DNA from: Sphingomonas sp. AX6
Lineage (GTDB): Bacteria > Pseudomonadota > Alphaproteobacteria > Sphingomonadales > Sphingomonadaceae
Length of the DNA: 64,000 nucleotides
Assembly (NCBI RefSeq): GCF_902506605.1
Contig: NZ_LR733979.1
Location: 2,402,008 to 2,466,007, forward strand
Direction: 5' to 3'
The stretch's first letter is position 1, and every line of letters starts with the position of its first letter. The notes under the pieces are model-generated. The model saw only the letters and a program-made list of their open reading frames with translations. It made no database searches and was not told the DNA's origin. Of the stretch, positions 34,563 through 42,262 are shown piece after piece. The translations under genes and the position numbers were made by a program.

Positions 34563-34614
34563 AAGCGATTGAATGATCGCTTACAAGACTGGGCTGGCGA
34601 GCGATCGCCAGCCC
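34563..34614 (+). terminator. two hairpins; the second is a likely terminator
   Basis: AAGCGAT-tgaatg-ATCGCTT (34563-34582) is followed by a 10-bp stem GGGCTGGCGA/TCGCCAGCCC with a gcga loop (34591-34614) and then ATTTT. It ends the small-gene cluster. The stretch 34466-34562 shows no gene. Confidence 0.6.
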
Positions 34615-34658
34615 ATTTTGCCACCAGTTCGGTCGTGCCGCGTTGAGCAAGGGGCAAC

Positions 34659-34684
34659 GTAACCCTGTCCTACAAGGCCCCGAT
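34659..34684 (+). promoter_or_regulatory. imperfect SigF-type promoter candidate
   Basis: GTAACC (34659-34664), 16 nt, then CGAT (34681-34684). The spacing equals the three better sites at 37.7 and 52.4 kb, but the -10 is CGAT in place of CGAA. It points to the 42-residue membrane gene at 34701. The match may be chance. Confidence 0.25.
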
Positions 34685-34700
34685 CTGCATATTGGCCCCA

Positions 34701-34829
34701 ATGAGCAGGCACGAATCTGACGAACCGCGCTGGAAGCAGCGAGCCATTGCTATCGAGTATTGGGTGATGACCGCGTTTGTCGTCGGCGCTTTCGTCGTCG
34801 GGATCATCGGCGCGATCAACTCTTTGTGA
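34701..34829 (+). CDS. 42-residue single-helix membrane protein
   Basis: ATG 34701 starts MSRHESDEPRWKQRAIAIEY, followed by one hydrophobic helix (VMTAFVVGAFVVGIIGAI). Its TGA overlaps the GTG start of the thermonuclease-like gene (GTGA), which suggests translational coupling and supports that it is real. Function unknown. Confidence 0.5.
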   Translation: MSRHESDEPRWKQRAIAIEYWVMTAFVVGAFVVGIIGAINSL

Positions 34830-35260
34830 TCCTAGCCCTGATCCTTGCTCAAGCCATTCCAGCTGGCACTACATTCAAGTGTACCCCGACCCGGGTATGG
34901 GACGGCGACGGGCCAATCTGGTGCGCCGAAGGTCCTCGTGTGCGATTGGCCGGAATCGCCGCCCGTGAAATGGATGGGACATGCAGTACCGGTCATCCCT
35001 GCCCCGCCGCGAGTGCCGAGGCGGCTCGCGACGGCCTGGCTCGACTTGTAGGCAAGTCAACTGGCCGATCGCGCGAGGGGCATGTGTTGGTCCGGGGCCT
35101 GCCCTTGATATGCCGTTCCACCGGCAGTGCGGCGCGGGGCCGCATAGGGGCTTGGTGCCGTACTTCCCGCGGCACTGATCTTTCCTGCGCAATGGTTCGG
35201 TCTGGCCTCGCCGCTAAATGGAAGCGGTACTGGGGGCAGAGAAAGTGCGGGGATCTGTAA
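34826..35260 (+). CDS. thermonuclease (SNase)-like protein
   Basis: From GTG 34826 the product has 144 residues with a short signal-like N-terminus (ILALILAQAIPAG). The core TRVWDGDGPIWC, then RVRLAGIAAREMDG, matches the staphylococcal nuclease-like fold: the catalytic Arg and Asp positions and the Glu in AARE. The second half GAWCRTSRGTDLSCAMVRSG is typical of the Cys-rich sphingomonad members. The DGDG in place of DGDT may affect metal binding. It is probably periplasmic and acts on nucleic acids. Confidence 0.7.
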   Translation: MILALILAQAIPAGTTFKCTPTRVWDGDGPIWCAEGPRVRLAGIAAREMDGTCSTGHPCPAASAEAARDGLARLVGKSTGRSREGHVLVRGLPLICRSTGSAARGRIGAWCRTSRGTDLSCAMVRSGLAAKWKRYWGQRKCGDL

Positions 35261-35284
35261 TCGGGCTCGTCGGCCGTCTGCTTT

Positions 35285-35310
35285 GCGCCCCAAAATCGGT
35301 CGTTCGCCAA
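35285..35310 (+). repeat. left copy of degenerate direct repeat
   Basis: GCGCCCCAAAATCGGTCGTT at 35285-35304 recurs as GCGCCCCAAAATTGGTCATT at 52731-52750, in the same orientation, with 20 of the first 22 bases identical. The copies lie outside either end of the sigma-factor block. Minus-strand translation gives NDRFWGA and NDQFWGA. Confidence 0.5.
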
Positions 35311-35689
35311 GCCATGAGCTAACCCCGGGAAGCTGCCATCCGTTCGGGTGACGCAAATGGCGTAGGTTCGTGGAAAGTGGACCGGCCCCTTTCGAGCAGC
35401 AATCTAAGAGAATCGGACGCTCGTGGTCCGCTTCGCCCCGGCAGTCAGCGGCCCCGATACGCTCGCTTATCCCATACTGCCGCAAATCACACGTGAACTC
35501 AGCAGAAATCCCCCCTGCGACGGGTGCATACGCGACATTCTCCACATTCGTCATCACAGCCTGTTTACCCCTCGGGACTTCGACGTCTCGCCATACTTCT
35601 GGATCGTGAAGCCGAGCCTCGAGGCTTCTTTCGACCACCGGCTGCTGAGCTGGGCCAAGTCTCCAAGCCGGTTCTAGACCGAACGGCGA
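35311..35689. other. non-coding or degenerate stretch
   Basis: I see no gene with a ribosome site or a recognisable product on either strand. The sequence includes GTGGACCGGCCCCTTTCGAG-like text that reminds me of dispersed sphingomonad intergenic repeats. It probably represents the decayed junction between the two accessory segments. Confidence 0.4.
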
Positions 35690-35920
35690 GCATCCAGTGC
35701 CGCGAGGAGCAACGGGCGCTCGGTGACCGCTCTGCCAATCGAGTTCGATCTCACGCTCGGTTCCATGCTGGCGCGCAAGAAGCCTGATCGGGCCGGATGC
35801 CCCGCGCGACTTTGCGACCTTGCACATCAGAAGATCGTGCGAATATTCCTCGCCGCAAACCTCGAGCAGGACAGTTCCGACCGCGAGCTCGGCATCGAAG
35901 GCCGGGCTGTTCCAGATCAT
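35690..35920 (-). pseudogene. 5' remnant of an unknown gene at the island edge
   Basis: ATG 35920 overlaps the TGA stop of the hydrolase/OsmC gene (ATGA), as expected for a translationally coupled third operon gene. The first 70 or so residues look like protein (FDAELAVGTVLLEVCGEEYS, then DLLMCKVAKSRGASGP). After about base 35690 the frame runs into the repeat-like region and finally antisense to the thermonuclease gene, so the original 3' part is probably lost. The family is not recognised. The right-hand boundary of the intact part is an estimate. Confidence 0.45.
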
Positions 35921-37140
35921 CTGCCGGGTTCCACCTCACCAGCGATATCGTGGATGTGCAGTTCGCCGGTCAACGTCCGGTGGACGGGACAGCGATCGGC
36001 AATGCCATGGAGCCTATCGCGTTCGGCCGCGGACATGTCTCCCGCTATCGATACCGTCCGGTTGATCCCCTCGATCCGCGTCGAACTGTCGTCGCAGTGA
36101 TCACAATCGGTCTGGTGATTGCGGTCGTGATCGAGCGTCACGGTGACGGTGTCGAGCGGAATCTTCTCGCGTTCGGCAACCATCCGGATGGTCATTGCCG
36201 TGCAGGCTCCCAGACTTCCCAACAGGAGGTCATAGGGTGTCGGACCGGTGTCGGCCCCTCCGATCGAGGCCGGCTCGTCGGCGCGCAAATTATGCGGACC
36301 GGCCGTGATCTCGACCGCGAAGCCCTTCTGGACGCTCGCCACCTCGACAGTGCCCTTGCCGGCCGGAGAAGGTCCGTCCTCGTCGCTTTTGAAATGACGC
36401 GAACTCCAGGCGGCAATGACATCGCCGATCCAGTCGGCATCGCGAGAATTGGTCAGCAGGTGATCCGCGTGCTCGAGGCTGAGAAACGATTTGGGGTGCA
36501 TCGCGGCCTCAAAGAGGCGACTGGCATTTTCGATCCCTACGATCGCATCGAGCGGCGCGTGGCAGATCAGTTTGGGAACGGCGAGCCTTTTCATGGCGGT
36601 CAGCACTTCGGCTTCGCGCGCTTCCTCGACGAACACTGAACCGATGCGAAACGGTCTGCCGCCGATCGACACCTCGACGGAGCCGTCCCGGCCGAGTGCT
36701 TCGAGATCCCCATCGATATTGCCCAGAACATGCGCGACGTCGGAAGGCGCGGCAAGCGTGACCAGGGCCTCGAGGTTCGCAATGCGGGAGGCGGCGACAA
36801 TGGCGGCGGCGCCGCCGAGGCTGTGCCCGATCAGCACTGCGACCGGCGCGTGCCGGGATTCCAGATACGATGCGGCAGCGAGCAGATCCTCGACATTTGC
36901 GCCAAATCCGCTTTCGGCAAAATCGCCTTCGCTCTTGCCCAGACCAGTGAAATCGAACCGCAGTGCCGACAGCCCCCGCTCCGCCAGCCTGCGGCTGAGG
37001 CGCGTCGCCGCGAGACTGGCCTGGGTACAGGTAAAGCAGTGTGCTATAAGCGCCGAAGCCCGCGCCGGACCCGGGGGTTCGACCAGCGTTCCTGACAAGG
37101 TCCCGGAGGGCCCGGGAAATACGACCTTGTGCTCGCGCAT
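35917..37140 (-). CDS. fused alpha/beta hydrolase and OsmC-family protein
   Basis: The 407-residue fusion has an N-terminal alpha/beta hydrolase (about 1-250) with the nucleophile elbow GHSLGG (Ser107), an acid in LICHAPLDAIVG and a His in SLEHADHLL. The C-terminal OsmC-like domain (about 265-407) carries the peroxidatic-type Cys313 in LGSLGACTAMT and Cys384 in ADRCPVHRTL. OsmC proteins reduce organic hydroperoxides. The hydrolase may supply or process an ester or peroxide substrate. An extra DCDHCDD patch (345-351) could bind metal. It is the second gene of an operon driven by a predicted SigF-type promoter, and its start overlaps the upstream stop. Confidence 0.92.
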   Translation of the reverse strand: MREHKVVFPGPSGTLSGTLVEPPGPARASALIAHCFTCTQASLAATRLSRRLAERGLSALRFDFTGLGKSEGDFAESGFGANVEDLLAAASYLESRHAPVAVLIGHSLGGAAAIVAASRIANLEALVTLAAPSDVAHVLGNIDGDLEALGRDGSVEVSIGGRPFRIGSVFVEEAREAEVLTAMKRLAVPKLICHAPLDAIVGIENASRLFEAAMHPKSFLSLEHADHLLTNSRDADWIGDVIAAWSSRHFKSDEDGPSPAGKGTVEVASVQKGFAVEITAGPHNLRADEPASIGGADTGPTPYDLLLGSLGACTAMTIRMVAEREKIPLDTVTVTLDHDRNHQTDCDHCDDSSTRIEGINRTVSIAGDMSAAERDRLHGIADRCPVHRTLTGELHIHDIAGEVEPGR

Positions 37141-37616
37141 CAGGCGAGCGCCTCATCGGTTTCGCAAACATAGGCCCCGTAAGCCCAGCCAAGGGCAACT
37201 CCGAAGATCGCATGGCCCACTGCGCTTACCGTGCCGCGCGCCATCTCGAACCAGGGGAACAGGGCGGTAAATCCGTAGAAGTTGACGGCATAAACAAGCA
37301 AGCCGAACACCGCCGCAATGCCGACGGCAACCCATCTCGAAAGTCCGAGGGTCGAATGGATCAGGCCCCAGATGATCCCCAGGACGACGGACAGGGCAAG
37401 ATGCACCATCATAGCCACCATCATGATGCCCAGGTCGAATGTTGCAGGTGGCGGTAGGACATCGCGGCCCATTACGATCGCAGCCATCATGCGGGGCGGA
37501 CCGAACGGGCTCTCGCCCTCGATAAGGGCAACCATGGCCATCTCGGCCATGAGAAAGACCACGGCCGCGATGACACAGGCCTTAAGCGCTCCGCCGAGAT
37601 GAAATTTCGATCGCAT
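37140..37616 (-). CDS. four-helix membrane protein of unknown function
   Basis: The 158-residue protein has four predicted membrane helices (ACVIAAVVFLMAEMAMVALI; IMMVAMMVHLALSVVLGIIW; WVAVGIAAVFGLLVYAVNFY; VSAVGHAIFGVALGWAYGAY). The MMVAMMVH and FGFTALFP-type phrases occur in uncharacterised alphaproteobacterial membrane proteins. It is the first gene after the predicted sigma promoter at 37698-37723, and its stop overlaps the hydrolase/OsmC start. A role in envelope or redox stress is inferred from the regulon only. Confidence 0.7.
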   Translation of the reverse strand: MRSKFHLGGALKACVIAAVVFLMAEMAMVALIEGESPFGPPRMMAAIVMGRDVLPPPATFDLGIMMVAMMVHLALSVVLGIIWGLIHSTLGLSRWVAVGIAAVFGLLVYAVNFYGFTALFPWFEMARGTVSAVGHAIFGVALGWAYGAYVCETDEALA

Positions 37617-37697
37617 TATCGTTCTCCCCTTTTGTCAAAATGGCCCTTCACAACCGCAGTATCTGAGCGGTCGGTGAGGCGGGCTCATACAGGGGTA

Positions 37698-37723
37698 TTC
37701 GCGCGAAAGAGGCGCGTGGTTAC
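37698..37723 (-). promoter_or_regulatory. SigF-type ECF promoter (leftward operon)
   Basis: On the minus strand GTAACC (37723-37718), exactly 16 nt, then CGAA (37701-37698). It lies 80 bp before the start of the membrane protein gene and matches the promoter of the sigma operon in both boxes and spacing. Confidence 0.7.
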
Positions 37724-37754
37724 AATGGTCTGGCGCAAAAAATGTCACCGGGAT

Positions 37755-37780
37755 GTAACTTGCCGGATCGAGCGAACGAA
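37755..37780 (+). promoter_or_regulatory. SigF-type ECF promoter (rightward operon)
   Basis: GTAACT (37755-37760), exactly 16 nt, then CGAA (37777-37780), 33 bp before the flavodoxin-like gene. It is back to back with the leftward promoter. Confidence 0.68.
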
Positions 37781-37813
37781 CCCGCCCGGGAAGCATCATA
37801 AGCAAGGAGTACC

Positions 37814-38533
37814 ATGACGGACGAAACCCAATTCAGCGGACAAGGGCTTTCAGCCCTCTTTCTCAATTGCAGCCTCAAGCGATCCGACCAGCAATCGCAC
37901 ACCCAGCTCTTGATGGATAATGCCATCGCGATCATGGAAGCGAACGGTGTCGCCGCGCAATCCTTGCGCCTCGCCGACTACGACATCGCGCCGGGAGTTC
38001 AGCCCGATATGCGTGACCATGGGTGGGACAACGACGACTGGCCCGCCATCCAGGAGAAGGTCCTGGCCGCCGACATACTCGTTCTCGGAACGCCGATCTG
38101 GCTGGGGGACAAGTCATCCATCTGCACCCGGGCGATCGAACGGCTCTACGGATACAGCGGCGAAACCAATGCGAGGGGACAATACGTCTATTACGGACGG
38201 ACCGCGGGCTCCATCATCACGGGCAATGAGGATGGCATCAAGCACTGCGCGATGAACATGCTCTATTCGCTCCAGCATCTGGGATACGTGGTTCCCCCTC
38301 AGGCCGATGCCGGATGGATCGGCGAAGCGGGACCCGGCCCTTCGTACGGCGACGATGGGAAAGTCGGGCTCGACAACGACTTCACCCGCCGGAACACGAC
38401 GTTCATGGCATGGAACCTGATGCACATGGCCTCAATGCTCAAGAAGGCGGGCGGATATCCTGTCCCTGGCAACCAGAAGGATGCCTGGGAAGCCGGCACC
38501 CATTTCGATCATCCCAATCCGGAATACCGCTAG
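37814..38533 (+). CDS. flavodoxin-like NAD(P)H:FMN oxidoreductase family protein
   Basis: The 239-residue flavodoxin-like fold protein starts with LSALFLNCSLKRSDQQSHTQ (phosphate-binding loop region). It continues with ADILVLGTPIWLGDKSS and ends in the characteristic NTTFMAWNLMHMASMLK. It probably binds FMN and reduces quinones or other electrophiles with NAD(P)H. AAGGAGTACC precedes the ATG. It shares a transcript with the AhpD-like gene 52 bp downstream, behind a predicted ECF promoter, which suggests a redox-stress role. Confidence 0.85.
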   Translation: MTDETQFSGQGLSALFLNCSLKRSDQQSHTQLLMDNAIAIMEANGVAAQSLRLADYDIAPGVQPDMRDHGWDNDDWPAIQEKVLAADILVLGTPIWLGDKSSICTRAIERLYGYSGETNARGQYVYYGRTAGSIITGNEDGIKHCAMNMLYSLQHLGYVVPPQADAGWIGEAGPGPSYGDDGKVGLDNDFTRRNTTFMAWNLMHMASMLKKAGGYPVPGNQKDAWEAGTHFDHPNPEYR

Positions 38534-38585
38534 CGGCCAGGCGCCAAATCCTTTTCGAATTTCCATCACTATCAGGGAGCTGACA

Positions 38586-39161
38586 ATGTCAGACACTTAC
38601 CAGATCGAACTTGCGCTACGCACTCCGGACGACACGGATGAAGCCGTTAGCGCTCCGCTCAAGCAGGCGCAGAAGACCATGGGCATGGTCCCCAACATGT
38701 ATGCCGGCATGGCCAATCTTCCGGCTCTGCTGGCGACCTACAGCTTCGGATACGACAAGTTTCGCAAGGAGGCTGGTTTTTCTTCCGTCGAGCAAGAAGT
38801 CATCCTCCTCACGGTCAGCCGCGCAAACGAGTGCCATTATTGCGTCGCCGCCCACAGCACGCTCGCCGACACCATGTCCGGCGTTCCGACAGAAGTGACC
38901 GACGCGATCCGCAGCGACGAGGAAATCCCCGAACCCAAGCTGCGCGCGCTCGCCGAGTTCACCCGCGTGATGTCGGAAACGCGTGGTAATCCTTCACCTG
39001 CTCAGGCCAAGGCGTTTCTGGAGGCGGGATACTCGGAGGCCCACATTCTCGGGATAATCCTCGCTATCAGCGTGAAGGTGATTTCCAACTACAGCAATCA
39101 CCTGTTCCATACGGAAGTCGACGAGGCCTTTGCGGCACGCGAATGGAGCGCGCCCCTATAA
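38586..39161 (+). CDS. carboxymuconolactone decarboxylase/AhpD-like peroxidase-related protein
   Basis: From ATG 38586 (inside a longer frame; GGGAG upstream) the protein has 191 residues. It carries the AhpD active-site motif ECHYCVAAHS (CxxC plus downstream His), with the preceding SSVEQEVILLTVSRANE. Such proteins reduce hydroperoxides or act as thiol-disulfide partners. A second member of the family is at 41013-41615 in the large opposing operon. Second gene of the rightward SigF-type unit, followed by a convergent gene. Confidence 0.88.
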   Translation: MSDTYQIELALRTPDDTDEAVSAPLKQAQKTMGMVPNMYAGMANLPALLATYSFGYDKFRKEAGFSSVEQEVILLTVSRANECHYCVAAHSTLADTMSGVPTEVTDAIRSDEEIPEPKLRALAEFTRVMSETRGNPSPAQAKAFLEAGYSEAHILGIILAISVKVISNYSNHLFHTEVDEAFAAREWSAPL

Positions 39162-39215
39162 ACTGAAGCGTGGGAATGTTCGCTGTGGGAGCTCGTAAAG
39201 CACGAGGGTCAGGAA

Positions 39216-40145
39216 CTAGGCCTCCGGATGAGCGGTCCTGACGAGTGCCATGATCTCCTCGGCGATGACATCGGGATGATCCTCGGGGGTAAAGTGCTTG
39301 CCCCCGGGGATTCTCCTGAGTGGCGCGCCGAGGTCACGTGCGAAACGCTCACCATATTCGATCTTCTGAAAGCCGTCTGCCTCCCCCCAGGCCAGCCTGG
39401 CCGGGATGTTGAGTGACGCCAGCTGCTCGGAGACAGCTAGGGTATCGTTCACATCAAGTGCGTTGATCTGCCGAACCATCGCCGCTGCCCCGCCGTGATC
39501 AACATATTTTCTGGCATGATGCCGCCAGGCTTCGAGGGCCGCATCTAGCCGGTCGTGGCCGCGCAAGAGAAGCGTAAGTAACAGCATGGTGAACACGGAA
39601 TCCGGGAGATGTCTGACGACCCCGCCGGTTTCGCGCATCGCTTTCACACTCGGAATTGGCCAGGAATCATATCCGATCGCGTTCGTGAGGAAGAGCCCAC
39701 TACACATTTGCGGGTTTCGGACCGCGAAAATCTGGGCGACGCCGCCGCCGAGGTCATGGCCGACGATTACGGCCGTCTCTAAGCCGATCTCGTTCATCCA
39801 GGCTGTAAGGTGATCGGCCTGCGCAGCGACTGAAATGTCCCGGCCCTTGCCCTGCTCCATGGAATCGCCATAGCCGACCATCTCCCAGGCAAGGGCGCGT
39901 ACTCCCGACAAGCGCGGAACCACGTGTCTCCAGAGCGCCGGCGATGTGGGGATTCCGTGAAGCAGGATTACGGGTACGCCTTCCCCCCGTTCCGCCCACG
40001 ACATGTGGATACCGCCGACATCGACGAAGTGTCGCTCACCAGAAATGAAACCTTCCCGGGTTTCTTGATGGGAGGACTTCACCCACTTTTTGGCGGCAAG
40101 CGACGTGGCGATCGCTAGGGCTCCCAGTGCCAGTGTCTTCCTCAC
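39216..40145 (-). CDS. alpha/beta hydrolase, haloalkane dehalogenase/epoxide hydrolase-like
   Basis: The 309-residue protein has an N-terminal hydrophobic segment (LALGALAIATSLAA), an alpha/beta fold with VILLHGIPTSPALWRHV (oxyanion region) and the nucleophile elbow VGHDLGGG. An Asp nucleophile is typical of haloalkane dehalogenases and epoxide hydrolases. The catalytic His is probably in GGKHFTPEDHP. The N-terminal segment is unusual for these mostly cytoplasmic enzymes and suggests export or anchoring. It is the last gene of the minus-strand run, next to a haloacid dehalogenase-like gene. Confidence 0.83.
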   Translation of the reverse strand: MRKTLALGALAIATSLAAKKWVKSSHQETREGFISGERHFVDVGGIHMSWAERGEGVPVILLHGIPTSPALWRHVVPRLSGVRALAWEMVGYGDSMEQGKGRDISVAAQADHLTAWMNEIGLETAVIVGHDLGGGVAQIFAVRNPQMCSGLFLTNAIGYDSWPIPSVKAMRETGGVVRHLPDSVFTMLLLTLLLRGHDRLDAALEAWRHHARKYVDHGGAAAMVRQINALDVNDTLAVSEQLASLNIPARLAWGEADGFQKIEYGERFARDLGAPLRRIPGGKHFTPEDHPDVIAEEIMALVRTAHPEA

Positions 40146-40268
40146 GCGGCCATCTCCATTTTGGTGTCAGTATATCCAGACGACGTGGCTAGTCCGGCGT
40201 TGTTCCGCATAGTGCCGACTTCTTTCTGGCGCACCCGTCACCGTCCATGTGTAAAATCGACAAAAACT

Positions 40269-40931
40269 CTACCAGTCGAGCGCCGCAAGCTGGTCTATGC
40301 GGTCTATTTCCCGGACTCCGGCTGAAGCGAAGCCGGGCTGGCTGTTTCCGTCTCTCCTGATGAAGACGGGCTGCATCCCCGCAGCAGCGGCCCCGAGCAG
40401 GTCCCATGAATGGCAGGCGATCATGGCCAATCGGGACATATCGACCTGCATCGACGTGGCGACATGGCGATAGGTTGCCGCGGCAGGCTTGAATTGTTCC
40501 ACGGAATCGACGCTGAACTGGGCTTCGAAAAAGCGGGCAATTCCGGCATTGGAAAGCTGCTCCGCCTGCGTATCGGAATCGCTGTTGGTCAGCGTCACCA
40601 GGCGGAAACCCTGCTCTTGCAGGAACGCGAGGCCGTCTTCGACGTCGCCGTGCGCGGGAAGCTGCGTCGTGGCGGCCTTGAGATCGCTCGCCGCGCCTTG
40701 GGGCAAGGCGCGATCCTCGATTGCTGCCAGCATGCCGAGCACATCGCTGGCGATGCTTCCGAAAGGCATATAGCGCCCAGCAAGGGTCAGCGATTGAGAA
40801 TAGAGCACCATTTGCGCAAACCACCGGCGCATTGCTCCTGCATCCTCGAACCATCGCGCGAACAACGGCTCGAGCGGCCGGATATCGAGCAGGGTTTCAT
40901 TGACGTCGAATACCAGTACCGGCCGGGCCAT
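40269..40931 (-). CDS. haloacid dehalogenase, type II
   Basis: From ATG 40931 the protein has 220 residues. HAD motif I is in LVFDVNETLLDI (Asp nucleophile), motif II in LVTLTNSD, the Lys of motif III in VEQFKPAAATY, and motif IV in MIACHSWDLLGA. The last is the WD/HxWD variant typical of L-2-haloacid dehalogenases. It hydrolyses 2-haloacids to hydroxyacids, or acts on a phospho-substrate. The neighbouring gene is a dehalogenase-type alpha/beta hydrolase. Confidence 0.87.
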   Translation of the reverse strand: MARPVLVFDVNETLLDIRPLEPLFARWFEDAGAMRRWFAQMVLYSQSLTLAGRYMPFGSIASDVLGMLAAIEDRALPQGAASDLKAATTQLPAHGDVEDGLAFLQEQGFRLVTLTNSDSDTQAEQLSNAGIARFFEAQFSVDSVEQFKPAAATYRHVATSMQVDMSRLAMIACHSWDLLGAAAAGMQPVFIRRDGNSQPGFASAGVREIDRIDQLAALDW

Positions 40932-41012
40932 CACGTTCCTTCTCCAATGCACCCATCAACGGATTGAACGCGACGCTCTGAACCAACGTTCCCCCTCCCG
41001 GTGGGGCGAGCG

Positions 41013-41615
41013 CTAGCTGGCGTCGTGCGAAATATCCCAAAGGCCGAGCAGACGCGTGTAGCTTCGCTCGCCCCGATGGGGATCGTCGGTGCTGCCGCCC
41101 ATTCGCGCGAGGCGAGCATCCATCTCCGCCTTGTCCGCCTCCAGCGGATTAGATTTTATTCCCGAGCCCTCGACGATCCGGTTCATCAGGTTGAACAAGC
41201 CGCAAATGCTGACTGCGTCGAACAGCGCGCGTTCATCCCATCCCGCCGCATAGACCCGGTGGGCATCCGCCTCGACCATCATCGCAGGCGTGCGGGTCAG
41301 CTTGCCGACATAGGCGAGGAGCGGCTTCATCTTTTCCTCGATCGCGCTGTTTTCCAGGTCGGTCAGCAACGTCTCGAACAAGGCCTCGTCGATCCCGAAA
41401 GCGCGTGCCGCGACAACGTGCGCACCATGACAGTACGTGCACGAATTCAATCCCGAGACATAGGTAGCGATAAGCTCGCGCTCGGCCACGGTCAGGGGCG
41501 ACGGGTCGCGCAGCAGCCGGTCGTGATATTCCAGCAAGGGAGCGACGCTGTGAGGAAAGCGCTTGAAGACCTTGTCGAGCCCGGGTTCGCCTTCGATCGA
41601 TGGAAAAACTCCCAT
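41013..41615 (-). CDS. carboxymuconolactone decarboxylase/AhpD-like peroxidase-related protein
   Basis: From ATG 41615 (AAAGGG upstream) the protein has 200 residues. It belongs to the uncharacterised peroxidase-related group and shows LTVAERELIATYVSGLN followed by the redox motif SCTYCHGAH. It should work as a thiol peroxidase or in alkylhydroperoxide reduction with an unknown partner. It is a distant paralogue of the protein at 38586. It lies 13 bp after the CDP-alcohol transferase gene in the long minus-strand operon. Confidence 0.87.
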   Translation of the reverse strand: MGVFPSIEGEPGLDKVFKRFPHSVAPLLEYHDRLLRDPSPLTVAERELIATYVSGLNSCTYCHGAHVVAARAFGIDEALFETLLTDLENSAIEEKMKPLLAYVGKLTRTPAMMVEADAHRVYAAGWDERALFDAVSICGLFNLMNRIVEGSGIKSNPLEADKAEMDARLARMGGSTDDPHRGERSYTRLLGLWDISHDAS

Positions 41616-41628
41616 TATGAAACCCTTT

Positions 41629-42246
41629 CTATTCAATTGTGTCCGATCGGAACTTCGCGTGGGCAAGAGCGCTGCGCTGGATCACTGTCAGCAGGCATAG
41701 GCTCGCATATATCCAGGCAAACAGCGCAAACTTCTCGGGCCATAGGCACATAAGCACAAACACGAAGATCGTCTCGGTGCCCTCCGCGAGGCCGGTATTG
41801 TAAAAGAAGCTCTTGTGCCCGTGCGCCTCGGTTGCGACTCCGCGTTTCGCGGCAAGCGTCGCAAAAGCGAGGAAACTGATGCCGGTCAGCGTGAAGGCGG
41901 CCACAAGCACCATCGCGGGAAGCGTGTTGGCTGGAGCCGCGAAGCCGAAGCCCAGTGGCACCGCGACGTAGAAAGCAAAGTCGGCGACGATATCGAGATA
42001 GCCGCCAAAATCGGTCTGCCGGGTCGCCCGTGCTACCGCGCCATCGAGACCATCGAGAAGCCGGTTGAGCAGAACCAAGACGAGCCCGAGGGCGAACGCG
42101 CCCTGCGCGATCGCCACTGCGGCAGCCAGGCCCGGTACAAGACCGATGAGGGTGACCGCGTTGGGTCCGATCCCTCGCCTTGCGATCCATCTCCCGGCTA
42201 CATCGAGCGGAGGATCTATAAGCGGTCGCAGTTTTGCATCCAACAT
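41629..42246 (-). CDS. CDP-alcohol phosphatidyltransferase family protein
   Basis: The 205-residue membrane protein has about six helices. The catalytic signature reads LDGLDGAVARATRQTDFGGY followed by LDIVADF, matching DGx2ARx8Gx3Dx3D with all Asp present. The family transfers phosphatidyl or other phosphoalcohol groups from CDP donors to alcohol acceptors at the inner membrane. The acceptor is unknown. It starts 16 bp after the NupC gene and belongs to the same transcript. Confidence 0.88.
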   Translation of the reverse strand: MLDAKLRPLIDPPLDVAGRWIARRGIGPNAVTLIGLVPGLAAAVAIAQGAFALGLVLVLLNRLLDGLDGAVARATRQTDFGGYLDIVADFAFYVAVPLGFGFAAPANTLPAMVLVAAFTLTGISFLAFATLAAKRGVATEAHGHKSFFYNTGLAEGTETIFVFVLMCLWPEKFALFAWIYASLCLLTVIQRSALAHAKFRSDTIE

Positions 42247-42262
42247 TGCGCGGGCCTCAATT

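Noticed and set aside
40189..40854. 221-codon frame overlapping the haloacid dehalogenase in another frame
   Set aside because: Arg/Cys-rich out-of-frame translation; the true frame has all HAD motifs.
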